A stretch of DNA of 64,000 nucleotides from Pollenia angustigena (Eukaryota > Arthropoda > Insecta > Diptera > Polleniidae), in NCBI GenBank assembly GCA_930367215.1, contig OV884056.1, positions 232,677,127 through 232,741,126 of the forward strand, given 5' to 3'. Every line of letters starts with the position of its first letter. The first letter of the stretch is position 1. A model generated the notes under the pieces. The model did not search any database, was not told the DNA's origin, and saw nothing but the letters and a program-made list of their open reading frames with translations. Of the stretch, positions 22,682 to 32,756 are shown piece after piece. The translations under genes and the position numbers were made by a program.

Positions 22682-23090
22682 TGAAAGGCAGTTAGTTTAT
22701 ACATTATACAGTCAGCGTCAAAAGAAAGTGTACACCGAACAGTTCCACATTCATAAGACCGTAGATGATAAAAGGGGGAGAGTACAAAAAATCTGTTTTT
22801 ATGTTTTTGGAGTGTATTCAGTACTTGTGTATATTAATAAAAAAAATTTGTCATTTATTTCTTCTTCATGTTCAAATTAACATTAATCTCAGAAAACGCC
22901 TTATTTTACGCGTCAAAAAAAAGTGTACAATCTCATATTATTTCCATGTTCCTTCGTCATAAAGGTAATTTGACCCCTAGTTTTTGGTTTTTTTCTTCTT
23001 AAAATGATATTACGGATGTTTAATTATCTTTTCTATCTATACTGATCAATTAAAAGTCATGTTAACTTTAGTTTGTAAATAATAGTTAAC

Positions 23091-23515
23091 ATGGGCAAGC
23101 AGACTACAGTAGAAACTCGTAATTTAGTGGTAAAATTGGCATCTGAAGGCAAATCTTTGAGAGAAATTGGCATTACTATTGGCAGATGTCATAATTATGT
23201 GAAAAAAATTATAAGGTAAGTACAAAAATGTGAAAAATGTTAAAGAACTTCCTCCCTCTAGCAGACCTAAAACTTTTTCCGACGTGGAGAAGAGGACAAA
23301 AGTGCAAAGAGTAAAGGCTATTCCCTGGCGCAGTACAGTAAAAATACCAGAGGAACGAGAAATAACATTTGGAGCAAGTGTTAGCTGCAGTACTGTTCGC
23401 TTAGCACTACATGAACATGGGATATATCGTAATGTTCCCAGAAAAAAAGCCACTTGTATCTGTAAAATTCAAAAAAATCGTCTGGAATATGCGAAAACCA
23501 ACACAACAAAAATAT
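23091..23515 (+). pseudogene. Tc1-like transposase, N-terminal half, left arm
   Basis: It starts MGKQTTVETRNLVVKLASEG and continues with SLREIGITIGRCHNYVKKII, a paired-like helix-turn-helix that binds the terminal repeats. After a frameshift near 23215 comes ELPPSSRPKTFSDVEKR (GRPR-like hook and start of the second HTH), then SVSCSTVRLALHEHGIYRN and KNRLEYAK, which precede the first catalytic aspartate in Tc1 proteins. That aspartate and everything after it are missing. The same 'AAGGTAAGTAC' frameshift is in the right arm, so it predates the duplication. Confidence 0.8.
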
Positions 23516-23524
23516 TTTTTCTTC

Positions 23525-23967
23525 TGGGCCAAAAAATATTAATTTATCTTCGTTTTTATGCTTTTTCGCATATTCCAGACGATTTTTTGAATTTTACAGA
23601 TACAAGTGGCTTTTTTCTGGGATCACTACGATATATCCCATGTTCATGTAGTGCTTAGCGAACAGTACTGCAGCTAACACTTGCTCCTTATGTTATTGCT
23701 CATTCCTCTGCTATTTTTACTGTACTGCGCCAGGGATTAGCCTTTACTCTTCGCACTTTTGTCCTCATCTCCACGTCGGACAAAGTTTTAGGTCTGCAAG
23801 AGGGAGGAAGTTCTTTAACATTTTTCACATTTTTGTACTTACCTTATAATTTTTTTCACATAATTATGACATCTGCCAATAGTAATGCCAATTTCTCTCA
23901 AAGATTTGCCTTCAGATGCCAATTTTACCACTAAATTACGAGTTTCTACTGTAGTCTGCTTGCCCAT
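23525..23967 (-). pseudogene. Tc1-like transposase, N-terminal half, right arm (inverted)
   Basis: The minus strand from 23967 repeats the left-arm gene with a few substitutions and extends slightly further into the protein: after RLEYAK it reads KHKNEDKLIFFGPE, the segment just before the first catalytic aspartate, whereas the left arm diverges after AK. The inversion breakpoint therefore lies in this stretch. It has the same early frameshift. Confidence 0.75.
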
Positions 23968-24347
23968 GTTAACTATTATTTACAAACTAAAGTAAACATG
24001 ACTTTTAATTGATCAGTATAGATAGAAAAGATAATTAAACATACGTAATATGATTTTAAGAAGAAAAAAACAAAAAACTAGGGGTCAAATTACCTTTACG
24101 ACGCAGGAACATGGAAATAATATGAGATTGTACACTTTTTTTTGACGCGTTAAATAAGGCGTTTTCTGAGATTAATGTTAATTTGAACATGAAGAAGAAA
24201 TAAATGACAAATTTTTTTTATTAAAATAAACAAGTACTGAATACACTTCAAAAACATAAACAGATTTTTTGTACTCTCCCCCTTTTAACATCTACGGACT
24301 TATAAATGTGGAACTGATCGGTGTACACTTTCTTTTGACGCTGACTG

Positions 24348-25090
24348 CATATAGTTGCCATAAATTAAGAAATTAGTGAAATTAAATTTAAAAAAGTTTA
24401 ATTTTTATTTAAAAATTAAAAACAAATCCGTTTAATGTAAAAAACATAAAACATTACTACCCCTGAAGATGACGGCATAGTTATACCGACGAAACGTTGG
24501 TAAAATTGTAATTAAGAAATGTTGTTTTAATTACAAAGAAATTGTAGGCTTTATTAGCTTAAAAACAACAAAATCTATAATTATACTTTTTTTATTTTGC
24601 TTAAAGTTCCGCGCAAAATAAATGCAGTTGTAAAAAAGTATTGCCAGAAATATTTCGTAGCATTTCACAAAATGAACAGAGTATAACTCTATTAGCATTT
24701 TTTCATAGATATTCCCCACAAGTTTTTTTCATATGAGTTTTGACAGCATTTCAGCCTCAGATATTATTATTTACTATATTGCCTTAGAATTACAACTTAT
24801 TTATTCACATCGGAATTGCTAATGTGTAATTTCAATATAATTAAGCATTAAAGTTAAAATTTCATTTATATTGTGCAAACATTTTGTGTGCGAGTATGTG
24901 ATGTGATACATACATGGGGAATAATTAATATATGTTTTTGAATCTCCAGAGTTTAATTCTATTTGGTGCATATTTATATTAATGTTGGTACTTATCAGTT
25001 CTATTTTAACTGTATTAATTATTGTAACTTATATTTATGTAGGCATTTTGTAAACAACATGTTTTCACGTTCACACAAATAACACACAAG
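24348..25090. other. No gene; conserved-looking stem-loop at 24460-24500
   Basis: CCCTGAAGATG, a stem CGGCATA..TATACCG, and GACGAAACGTTGG form a small stem-loop bracketed by motifs that recur in retroelement untranslated regions. The core strings CTGAAGA and GAAA also satisfy the single-strand consensus of a hammerhead ribozyme (CUGANGA ... GAAA), but the stem-closing pair and flanking helices are not convincing. TTGTAATTAA / TTAATTACAA lie just downstream. The rest is AT-rich. Confidence 0.35.
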
Positions 25091-25094
25091 TAAG

Positions 25095-25935
25095 AAAGTA
25101 TAGTCGGTCAAGTCCGACCATATGAAACCATACATATATTATTTAGTGACCCTATTTTGGAGCTATCGTAACGAAATTGTATATCAATACCAATGTTTAT
25201 AAGGAAGTAATGAGCACTTAAAGCTATTTTCGGGAGTGGTATTTGTATGGGAGCTAAAGTCAAATATATGACGATTTTAAAACAATTTGGTAAGGAGATT
25301 TATGTAACAATAAAATATTTGTTAGCCAAATTTAATCCAAATATCAGCAAACTTCCGGAAGGAAGTTTGTAGGGTGGCTACGTAAAATTATGCAACGATT
25401 CTCAACATTTTCAATAGCCGTCTTCCATATGACAATCATATATATTATTTCTAAAGCACTTTTTTTTGTCGGTTGCAAGTATCTCCCATACCACCGCATC
25501 AAATTTAAAGAATGATATCTCATTTCAAAGCTTATTTCTAACACTAATGACGAAAAATAATTAGAAATTGAAAAATTAATATTTTCATTGATAAAAATTA
25601 TATTTTAAAATGTATTGAAGTTACTAAAATTTCTATTAATTACTTTCATTTTATGTTACAAAAATTACAACTAACGATGCGAAATATTCGCACGGGTCAT
25701 CTAGTTGAAATTTATTGACCAAATTCTCCCACCCTAAAATTACTTAAAGGTACACAAATCTCATATAACGATCGATCACGCCACAAAGAGCTTTTACATG
25801 AATCTTAACCTCATTACATTATTTTGCTTTCTTTTTGCGCATGGATCCCAAATAGGTTACACTTTTAAAAATTTGTTTCGAAATTCCGTGCTGTAGGTTA
25901 TAGTACGGTCGGGCTTGACGGGCTATACTCTTCAA
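25095..25935. repeat. Dispersed repeat with AAGTATAGTCGGTCAAGTCC inverted ends
   Basis: The left end AAGTATAGTCGGTCAAGTCC has an inverted, diverged partner at the right (GGTCGGGCTTGACGGGCTAT, then ACTCTT). Internal wording (TTTTCGGGAGTGG, TTGTATGGGAGCTAAAG) also appears near 1330-1560. It looks like another non-autonomous family of HINE style. It is interrupted by a Helitron-type insertion ending at 25704. Confidence 0.5.
25345..25704 (+). mobile_element. Short Helitron-like element (3' end clear, 5' end approximate)
   Basis: A hairpin GCGAA-ATA-TTCGC (25679-25691) is followed by ACGGGTCAT and CTAG (25701-25704) with T next: the canonical Helitron 3' terminus (hairpin about 10 bases upstream of CTRR). 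The start is inferred from where the surrounding repeat breaks, near ATATCAGC at 25340-25345. No Rep/helicase sequence, so non-autonomous. Confidence 0.55.
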
Positions 25936-25945
25936 CTCGTTTTAG

Positions 25946-26811
25946 AGTACATTTATGTAGATACAAACATCAATACGTTAAGGCAAAATCTATAAATGTT
26001 ATACTTTTATTTGTCTGCTATAAATTATATGACACACATGCCTGATTTAAAATGTACATTTAAGGTTGTGTGAATTTAGTTCGAGGGAAGTCCTACGATT
26101 TTTCTTTTAAAGCTTACATTTGTTGAAAAACTGCTTTTGTCTTAGTGCTTGAATTTACAGTATTGTAGCGGTATTGTTTTATTGTATATCGTATAAATAC
26201 TACATTACGAAACTAAAGTCGTTAGTTTGTATTTAGGGTGTTTTGCCGGTTCAGAACTTTTGTAACAACAGTTTTAAAAATCTAAAGTTGTAATTTTATA
26301 TCTACGGTGTTGTGATGGTAGAATATTTTGGAAGAGTCAAAATTTTTTATTAAGAGGGCCTGGAATTACTCAAGTTGCGTTAGAGATGGAAATTGAAAAA
26401 AAAAAACAATGCATCGCATACAGGCTTCGACGTAATATCATAATAACATTGATGTCTATACATCAATTAGTTTTTTTTTAACATAATAGAAATGAATGTG
26501 GTTTAAAAAAAACAAACATTATTTCGAGTTATATTTGCGATTAAGTCGTGAGCGACAAAAGGCAAACTTTACAGGAGAAGCATTTTTTTATTTTTTTCTT
26601 AAGCAATTTATTTGGATTCAGATGGGCTTAATCTTCGCAACGGTACGGATTCCAAGTCTATGAATTTATACGTACATGGTTGTTACGAGGGCTCGATATT
26701 AAAGCTTTATAACGTTTACAATTATAAAAAATAATTGATTTTATTGACCTTTTTTATACATCTAATTTTATCGGTCTTGATTACAAAGTTTTAAAACGCA
26801 AAAAACGATTT
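25946..26811. other. No gene; one TATA-like motif
   Basis: TATAAATAC at about 26190 lies in a stretch resembling an LTR promoter but no LTR ends were found. Otherwise AT-rich with no recognisable element. Confidence 0.4.
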
Positions 26812-26814
26812 TTA

Positions 26815-26955
26815 CTGCCTATTTCACGATGTCACTCGAAGGTTTACGTTCGCATAAATAACATGTAAACCAAAAACAAATTTTTTAATTTTGTTTTTGT
26901 TTTATATGTTATTTGTGCGAACGTAAACGTTCGAGTGACATCGTGAAATAGGCAG
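26815..26955. mobile_element. Harbinger-like MITE, 141 bp, near-perfect hairpin
   Basis: The inverted ends start CTGCCTATTTCACGATGTCA; arms of about 60 bp (including TCACTCGAA, TTTACGTTCGCA, AATAACAT) leave a short AT-rich loop. TTA flanks both sides (26812-26814, 26956-26958). Non-coding, with few arm mismatches, so probably fairly young. Confidence 0.8.
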
Positions 26956-27603
26956 TTAGTTTCATTTTGGTGAAAAAAGACAAAGATCATTTCTTCTTTG
27001 CTTCGATCGCAAAACTTTGTATGGTATAAAAATAGTTGATGATAATGGCATATGCTACAAAGTTCTTTTATAAAATTTGTCGCTTTGACGCAACGAAATA
27101 ACATAGATGTTGATAAGTAAAAAAAATCGGATTGTTTCGATGTATCGATACTAAGGTATTCATTTAATCGACCTTTTGCTTTAATCGGTTAATCGCTCGA
27201 TTAATTAACCGAGGTTTTGGTTTAACCGGTTAATAATCGGTTCATTTAGTTTTAGTCGGTTAACCGATTAATAAAGTTATTTTTATAAATTAAGTAATTT
27301 CAATATATAAAAATGCATTAATTGCTTATTATTTGGAGTTTATAAGTAAAAAAAAAAACAATAAAATACCAAACATAACAATTCTTGAACTAAAACGAGC
27401 AAGCAAAAAAAAAACAATTCATAAATATGTAATATGCATTTTTTAATTAATGCACAAGGTGTGGTATCAAGTCATATCGTCATAACATCCTAAATAAAAT
27501 TTTAAATTTTTTAAAGTAAATGTTTCAAACAAAATGAAAATTGTAATGCTGTGTTCATTGATTCTTCACAACTGTATATTTTAATTCAAAATATAAGCAG
27601 TAG

Positions 27604-27812
27604 CAAAATGTATTAACAAAGTGACCTCAGTACTACAACAATGAAACAATAAAAAAAACAACAGGCATTTTGTTGCTAGAATTGAGACCGAAAGTGTCAA
27701 AATGCCTTATAAAAAAAAGTAAATAAACAAAAAAAATTACGACAAACGTCACACACGAAGAAAATCACTGCAAACAGCTGCGCTTGTGAGGTCACTTTAT
27801 TAGTACATTCTG
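27604..27812. mobile_element. Nested MITE, 209 bp, 8-bp duplication
   Basis: The ends CAAAATGTATTAACAAAGTG and the inverted CACTTTATTAGTACATTCTG are followed by matching GACCTCA; the 8-bp repeat AGCAGTAG flanks it (27596-27603, 27813-27820). Non-coding. Inserted in the 27152-28861 element. Confidence 0.75.
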
Positions 27813-27835
27813 AGCAGTAGCTTACAGCAGTCATA

Positions 27836-28086
27836 TCGTTGGCTTAATATGCAAACCTGCTAACTCACTTTCAGCACATTTTACAGGTAAGAAAAAAAAC
27901 TTTTTATTTTTCCTATTTAAAGCTTGATAGAAAATTTAAATTACAGTCAGTTTTACACACTTCAAGACCTAAATAGAAGAAAAACTACACGCTGTTCGAC
28001 GAGGCGTATCTTTCTCTACCACACGGCATCAAAATCTCAATTTACATAAAAAGTGGATTTAGAAGGTTTGCATATTAAGCCGACGA
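27836..28086. mobile_element. Nested TA-flanked MITE, 251 bp
   Basis: The inverted ends are TCGTTGGCTTAATATGCAAA / TTTGCATATTAAGCCGACGA (one mismatch), flanked by TA (27834-27835, 28087-28088). Tc1/mariner-type. It lies 23 bp downstream of the previous nested MITE. Confidence 0.7.
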
Positions 28087-29019
28087 TATATATTTCTTGT
28101 AATTATTTATGACTACCTTGTGAATCCCCCAAATATTTACATATTTATACAAAAATAAACTGAGATAATTTTATTAGTTATTTCAATAGTTAAAGGAGAT
28201 CTTATAAAATAATCTTTAAAAAAAGTTATTTATTTTAAATGTTTAGGATTAAAAAGACTCTTTTCTTTCGTTTAACAAAATTTGACTTGGAAAATATTAT
28301 TTTACTTATCGTAGATGAATGTCTAATTTCTCAGTCCTTTTCCAGGATTTCTCTAAACATACAAAAAACTCCATTATGCCATTAAAGTTGTTTTAAATTT
28401 TTAACACTTCTAATTGTTTCGGTTAATTCTGTTAAAAGACTGATATGAGAAGAAACAAATAACTAAACACATCCACATAAAAAGTACGTAAAACAAAAAA
28501 AGGTGTTGGCAATCAAATATTTGACCCATTTTTCGCCACATTCATGTTGATCGATGATGAAGATAAAAAAAAAAACATTGAAAAATATTGTAATTTTAGT
28601 CATCGGTCGGCGGAAAATTGGTTAAAATGAAGATAACTGAACACCTACTTTGTTTGTATTAAAAAATATTTTCTAAACAAATACATTTTGTATATGAAAC
28701 GAAATAAATAATTAAAAACACAAAAAAAATATGTTATAATACTACAAAATATTGAAAATTTTGTTACTTCGGTTAATCGACTGAAATTAACCGGTTTAAT
28801 CGTTAATCGAAAAAAGCCAATTTGAAATTAACCGATCAGTTAATCGGGAATGAATACCCTAATCGATACCTTACATCGAGTGTTTTTAAAACAGTGATGC
28901 ATATCGTCGACCACTGAGCTTGGTACGCTTTTTATAATACGAAGATCCAATAAATATATAAAAAAAACTTTTTACTTTTCATTTTTATATAAATAAATTT
29001 TATATATTCGGAAATCTTT

Positions 29020-29325
29020 TATGAATAGCAAACTTGCGCAAGATTCCTTATAAAGAACAAATTTGCGCAAAGTTTATAATAAATTGAAAATATGTATACG
29101 CCTTATTTCTTATCAAAAAACTTGCGAAATTTCGATTAATTCAAATTTGCTCAAAATTGTCTATAAATTGCAAATTTGCAAAAAAAAAAAACGAGTACTA
29201 AATTTATTGAAAATTTACAGAAAAGTACAAAATTTACGCAAGCTGTCAAAAATTAGCAAATTTGCGCAGAAATTCCTATGAATAGCAAATTCGCGCAACA
29301 TTTCCAATAATTTGAAATTTATGGA
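29020..29325 (+). repeat. Diverged tandem repeat with palindromic TTTGCGCAAA core
   Basis: About nine units of 29-34 bp, such as AGCAAACTTGCGCAAGATTC, ACAAATTTGCGCAAAGTTTA, AGCAAATTTGCGCAGAAATT and AGCAAATTCGCGCAACATTT. Middle units are more decayed. Unit length and sequence vary, so it is old. No gene. Confidence 0.6.
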
Positions 29326-29499
29326 TACATTATTATAAACACAACTGAAATGAAATTAACAAGACACATCGAAATCTTTCAAACCCTCGCATATGCATTT
29401 TATTGTTTCTCCATGTATGTTTTTGAATACACACAAACATGTTTTATTAGTTTAGTTAAATATATGCATGTCCTTATTATTGAACATGAACATATGTAC

Positions 29500-29564
29500 T
29501 AGAGCATGTTTGCCATTATATGTACATGGGTTTTGCAAATTAGTTTTATATGATTTTGTTAAAT
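29500..29564 (+). repeat. 65-bp perfect direct repeat, left copy
   Basis: Identical to 31574-31638 (starts TAGAGCATGTTTGCC, ends TTTTGTTAAAT). The pair brackets the 29600-31500 element, but with unrelated spacer on each side, so it is not a target duplication. Confidence 0.85.
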
Positions 29565-29599
29565 CTAACAACATTACTTGCTCAATAATGTATGTACAT

Positions 29600-31500
29600 T
29601 AGGGTGTCCCAAAAATTTTTTCTTTCTGATTTTCATAGGTGCTCAATTAAAATTTAAAAGCTTATAGGGTAGAGTATTTTTGGTTTTTTTTTTAAGAATT
29701 TTCGGAATAGGTTAAGAGGTGGCGCAAATGGAGTTTTCATAAAAAAACGGAATTTTCGGCCTTTTTTTAACTTTACTCATAACATGGTTAATACCACGAG
29801 TTTCTTCACTGCTGAGGAAACAGTTTTAAAAAAAATTTCCAAGCTTTATTCCTGTGTGAAAAAATTATAAGTTTTGGTGATGAGTTTACTCATTTAGATA
29901 CCCTAAATTACAATTTTTCGTAATTTTTTAAAAAATTTTTGTAATAACGCTTTACAACTTTTTAAGTTTAAATAAAAACGAAAAAAACTAATGATGCAGT
30001 TTGAAAGACAAATTAATTCTTATTAATATGAATAAATAATTTTTAAATTTGTTGTTACCGTTCCTGAGTTATACCCGTTTTTATGTTTATGCCCAGTATA
30101 TGTTATTATAAGCTGTTTGCCAGTTTACCAATCTTACCCAATTAACAAAAAAAAAACTTTTCTTTTGTTCTGTGAAAAATTATTTATTGAGGTTCTTGCG
30201 ATGTAGTTCTATTCTTGCAATAAATTATGGTAATCAGTTTCAGAAGTTGTGACATTAATATAAGTATTAGCCAAAGCCACACCTCGTTCTGCCACATCAT
30301 TTACTACTTGTAATTGTTGAACTTTTTTCTTTGCCTCTTGAAATGGCTTGTTGGCTTTCCAATTCGGTGGATCTATTTTTAAAAAATCGATTGAAATATT
30401 GCAAGCTTCAAAAAAAGTCAGACTGGCTTTTGAAATGAATTGTTGAATTTCTTTATTTCTAAAGTTTTCTTCTGTCAAAGTTACATTTGCTACTTCATAA
30501 TCGCTGCATGGAGTATCTGCAAGTTGTTTTTGTCAATAAGTGCTAAGTTTTGGTGTCGATACGTTCATCAAAAAACGCTGGGGCAGCCAATTTCGGAGTA
30601 AAGTACCACTGATGACCTAGAAATGTTAAAGCGAGGCTCTTGCACCTGCTTTATTAATAATTGTATACCTATCCAACTCCTTTAATAGGCTCAGATCATT
30701 GAGAGGAGATTATCGAGGGCACTGGCAGAGGTACCAATATTTGATATTTATTCTTAAAATAAATGAACTAAATTAAAGCAAGGCATCAGCTGTTGATGTG
30801 TCTATATAAGAATGCAACTGGTTTCGGAAAATGCATATTTTCAAAGAATAGATAATTTTCATTATCCAGCGAGCCCGATTGATAGCTCCTGGAGCACACA
30901 TAAAATAGAAAGTGAAAATGACAGCGTGTAACGGCTTAGATCAATAAATGTCAGAAGTTAATGACAGTTAAAACGTAACTATAAAAATTTATGGAAATAT
31001 ACAATAATTATAACGAAAAAAGTATCACCATTTTTAAGGTACAAACTATAAAAATAGTGTAACTCGGAAACTGTAGGACAAAATTCCATTTTTGTTTTCC
31101 TTAATTGTTTAGAACTTATCGGTATTCAAAATCGCGTCACTAGTTTTTATACCTTTTATATAAATTTGAAAAGTAATAAACCGTTTTTTACAGAATTTGT
31201 TAAAAAATTACAAAAGAACTTAATATGTGGAATCGTAATGGACAAAAATATTGCCGGAACTTAAAGTTTTTGCATATGGAAATAAAGTTTGGGAAATTTT
31301 CTTTAGAAATATTCGGTCAAAAAACTAAATGAACGTGGTTATTGACAAAGTTATGAGTCAAGTTTGAAAAAAGGCAGAAAAACCAGATTTTTAGCAAAGA
31401 CCTGATTTGCGCGACCTCTAAACCTCTTCCTAAAAATCTAAAAAAAAAAAAAATTCAAAAATACTGGAACCTGGAACAAAAAAAATTTTGGGACACCCTA
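29600..31500. mobile_element. DNA transposon remnant, 1.9 kb, TAGGGTGTCCC ends and 8-bp duplication
   Basis: The ends TAGGGTGTCCCAAAAATTTT and the inverted AAAATTTTGGGACACCCTA are flanked by ATGTACAT on both sides (29592-29599, 31501-31508). The interior carries a broken minus-strand protein gene at 30190-30640. An 8-bp duplication with TAGGG ends recalls hAT, but the encoded protein does not look like a standard hAT transposase. Confidence 0.75.
30190..30640 (-). pseudogene. C-terminal part of a transposon-type protein ('ND.AERGV' family)
   Basis: On the minus strand, upstream pieces read ALTFLGHQWYFTPKLAAPAF and FFDERID; then after frame disruptions comes an 89-codon ORF (30478-30209) with QQLQVVNDVAERGVALANTY, ending in DYHNLLQE and, in another frame, ELHRKNLNK. 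The motif order 'H.WYL....(A)L.FFD ... V(V)ND.AERGV.L...Y ... LLQ.V..HR' recurs, as I recall, at the C-terminus of uncharacterised transposon-like proteins in arthropods and cnidarians. The family name is not known to me. Several stops and frameshifts mean it is dead. It sits inside the 29600-31500 element and is presumably its own protein. Confidence 0.5.
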
Positions 31501-31573
31501 ATGTACATTTGTACTAGTAATACTACGAATATTCGTATTAGTATCGCCGAATATTCGCCTATTTAGCCTATTA

Positions 31574-31638
31574 TAGAGCATGTTTGCCATTATATGTACA
31601 TGGGTTTTGCAAATTAGTTTTATATGATTTTGTTAAAT
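31574..31638 (+). repeat. 65-bp perfect direct repeat, right copy
   Basis: Identical partner of 29500-29564, 2,074 bp downstream. Identity over the full 65 bp implies a recent duplication or gene conversion. Confidence 0.85.
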
Positions 31639-31871
31639 TATCAAAAAGTAATTTAAATTTTTGGGAATACAAAATTTTAATTTCAAAAGATTTTGTTATT
31701 CGTGCTTAATTCCCAGTTTTTATTCTTGATAAAAACACTTGAAATTTATTGTTGATGGGATAAGCTATTCCTATGCATTTCACTGGTTGCTTAGGCCAGA
31801 TCATCAGGAAACTTCATCCATAAAGATTTTAGAAAAACTAAAGATATTAAACCAAATAAAACTGTTAAACG

Positions 31872-32046
31872 TATAAGACTTATAGCAACAGTTTTACTTG
31901 TAATAATATCAAAGCTTTAACAAAACACATCAACAATAAAAAAGTGGGTTTATCTCATCTTACATTCCACCCACTTTTTTATTGTTGATGTGTTTTGTTA
32001 AAGCTTTGATATTATTACAAGTAAAACTGTTGCTATAAGTCTTATA
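31872..32046. repeat. Perfect hairpin: 77-bp arms, 21-base loop
   Basis: 31872-31948 and 31970-32046 are exact reverse complements (arm starts TATAAGACTTATAGCAACAG and ends AATAAAAAAGTGGG). I compared the arms base by base and saw no mismatch. No clear target duplication and no ORF. A MITE-like insertion or a template-switch product are both possible; a transcript would form a long perfect double-stranded RNA. Confidence 0.9.
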
Positions 32047-32458
32047 ATACATAATACAGATTCAAGAATGATAAAAACAAGATTACGCATTGCACATGTT
32101 TACAGAATTGTTTAATATGACGTCACTTTAGCATATCATGCACATGTTTGTTTGCTTGTGTTTCTATATTTAAGCTGTAAAGCTGATGTGGCGTAGATGC
32201 GCAGAAACATTTAATTTTTAAAAGCTGAATGCGTTAGCTTGGTTTCATTGTATCATAATACCGATTATCTAATTTCTACAATCGAGTGTTTCTTCTATTG
32301 TCAGGTCATCATCTGACTCATTCTCGCAAATATCAGCACCGAACATTCTGCAAAAAATATATTTCCGAACCCGTAGATTCTGTTTTTGTACTGTATTTTA
32401 AGAATGTATTGCTTGAAGGAAAAAATATTTTCCAAATACATACCTTTTTAATATGAGA
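32047..32458. other. No gene seen
   Basis: AT-rich unassigned sequence between the hairpin and a hAT fragment. No ORF or repeat recognised. Confidence 0.4.
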
Positions 32459-32600
32459 CGAATCAAATAATTAAAAACACAAACAAATATGTTATAATTC
32501 TACAAAAAACTAAAATAATTGTAACGTCGGTTAATCAGTTAATCGACTGAAATTCATCGAAAATTGCCAATTTTCAATAAACAAGCAATTATTCAATTAA
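32459..32600 (+). repeat. Fragment of the 27152-28861 hAT family
   Basis: Matches 28690-28790 (CAAATAATTAAAAACACAAA, ATATGTTATAAT, CGGTTAATC..AATCGACTGAAATT). Terminus not present; a truncated remnant. Confidence 0.6.
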
Positions 32601-32626
32601 ACATTATTTAAGTTGGTTTTAAGCAC

Positions 32627-32756
32627 TTTTTTTAATTTCCTAAGCGTATCCCGCGAAGCTCTGTGCTTGTCTGCAGGAAAGAAACCAGAGTCTCTTGCGG
32701 GAATCGAACCCAGCGCTGATAGACTAGCTCGCTACCAGCTAGCCTACCGGGGCACC
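32627..32756 (-). mobile_element. tRNA-derived SINE with pol III A and B boxes
   Basis: Read on the minus strand, the head is GGTGCCCCGG, then an A box TAGGCTAGCTGG (32746-32735; one mismatch to consensus) and a perfect B box GGTTCGATTCC (32710-32700). A tRNA-unrelated body (AAGAGACTCTGGTTTC...) and a short A-rich tail (AATTAAAAAAAG) follow. The first ~65 bases are tRNA-like, but the anticodon arm does not fold well, so it is a SINE and not a functional tRNA. Confidence 0.75.

Larger units (their letters stand above)
22709..24347. mobile_element. Tc1-like element rearranged into a head-to-head palindrome, 1,639 bp
   Basis: Both ends are the same terminus (CAGTCAGCGTCAAAAGAAAG and its reverse complement), with TA on the left (22707-22708). 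From each end inward follow the same ~380-bp leader and the 5' half of a Tc1-like transposase gene, meeting at about 23528. The 3' half with the rest of the catalytic domain is missing entirely. The element therefore cannot encode a transposase but keeps both termini. Confidence 0.85.
27152..28861. mobile_element. hAT-like non-autonomous element, 1.71 kb, 8-bp duplication
   Basis: The ends TAAGGTATTCATT... and ...GGGAATGAATACCCTA are imperfect inverted repeats flanked by the perfect 8-bp repeat ATCGATAC (27144-27151, 28862-28869). Both subterminal zones are packed with TTAATCGGTTAA / TTAACCGGTTAA palindromes. No transposase. Two MITEs are nested inside. A fragment of the same family's right part is at 32459-32600. 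Confidence 0.8.

Noticed and set aside
23216..23270. GTAAGT ... TAGCAG looking like an intron in the Tc1-like gene
   Set aside because: The enclosed sequence, in another frame, encodes the expected GRPR-like linker (ELPPSSRPK), so a frameshift explains it better.
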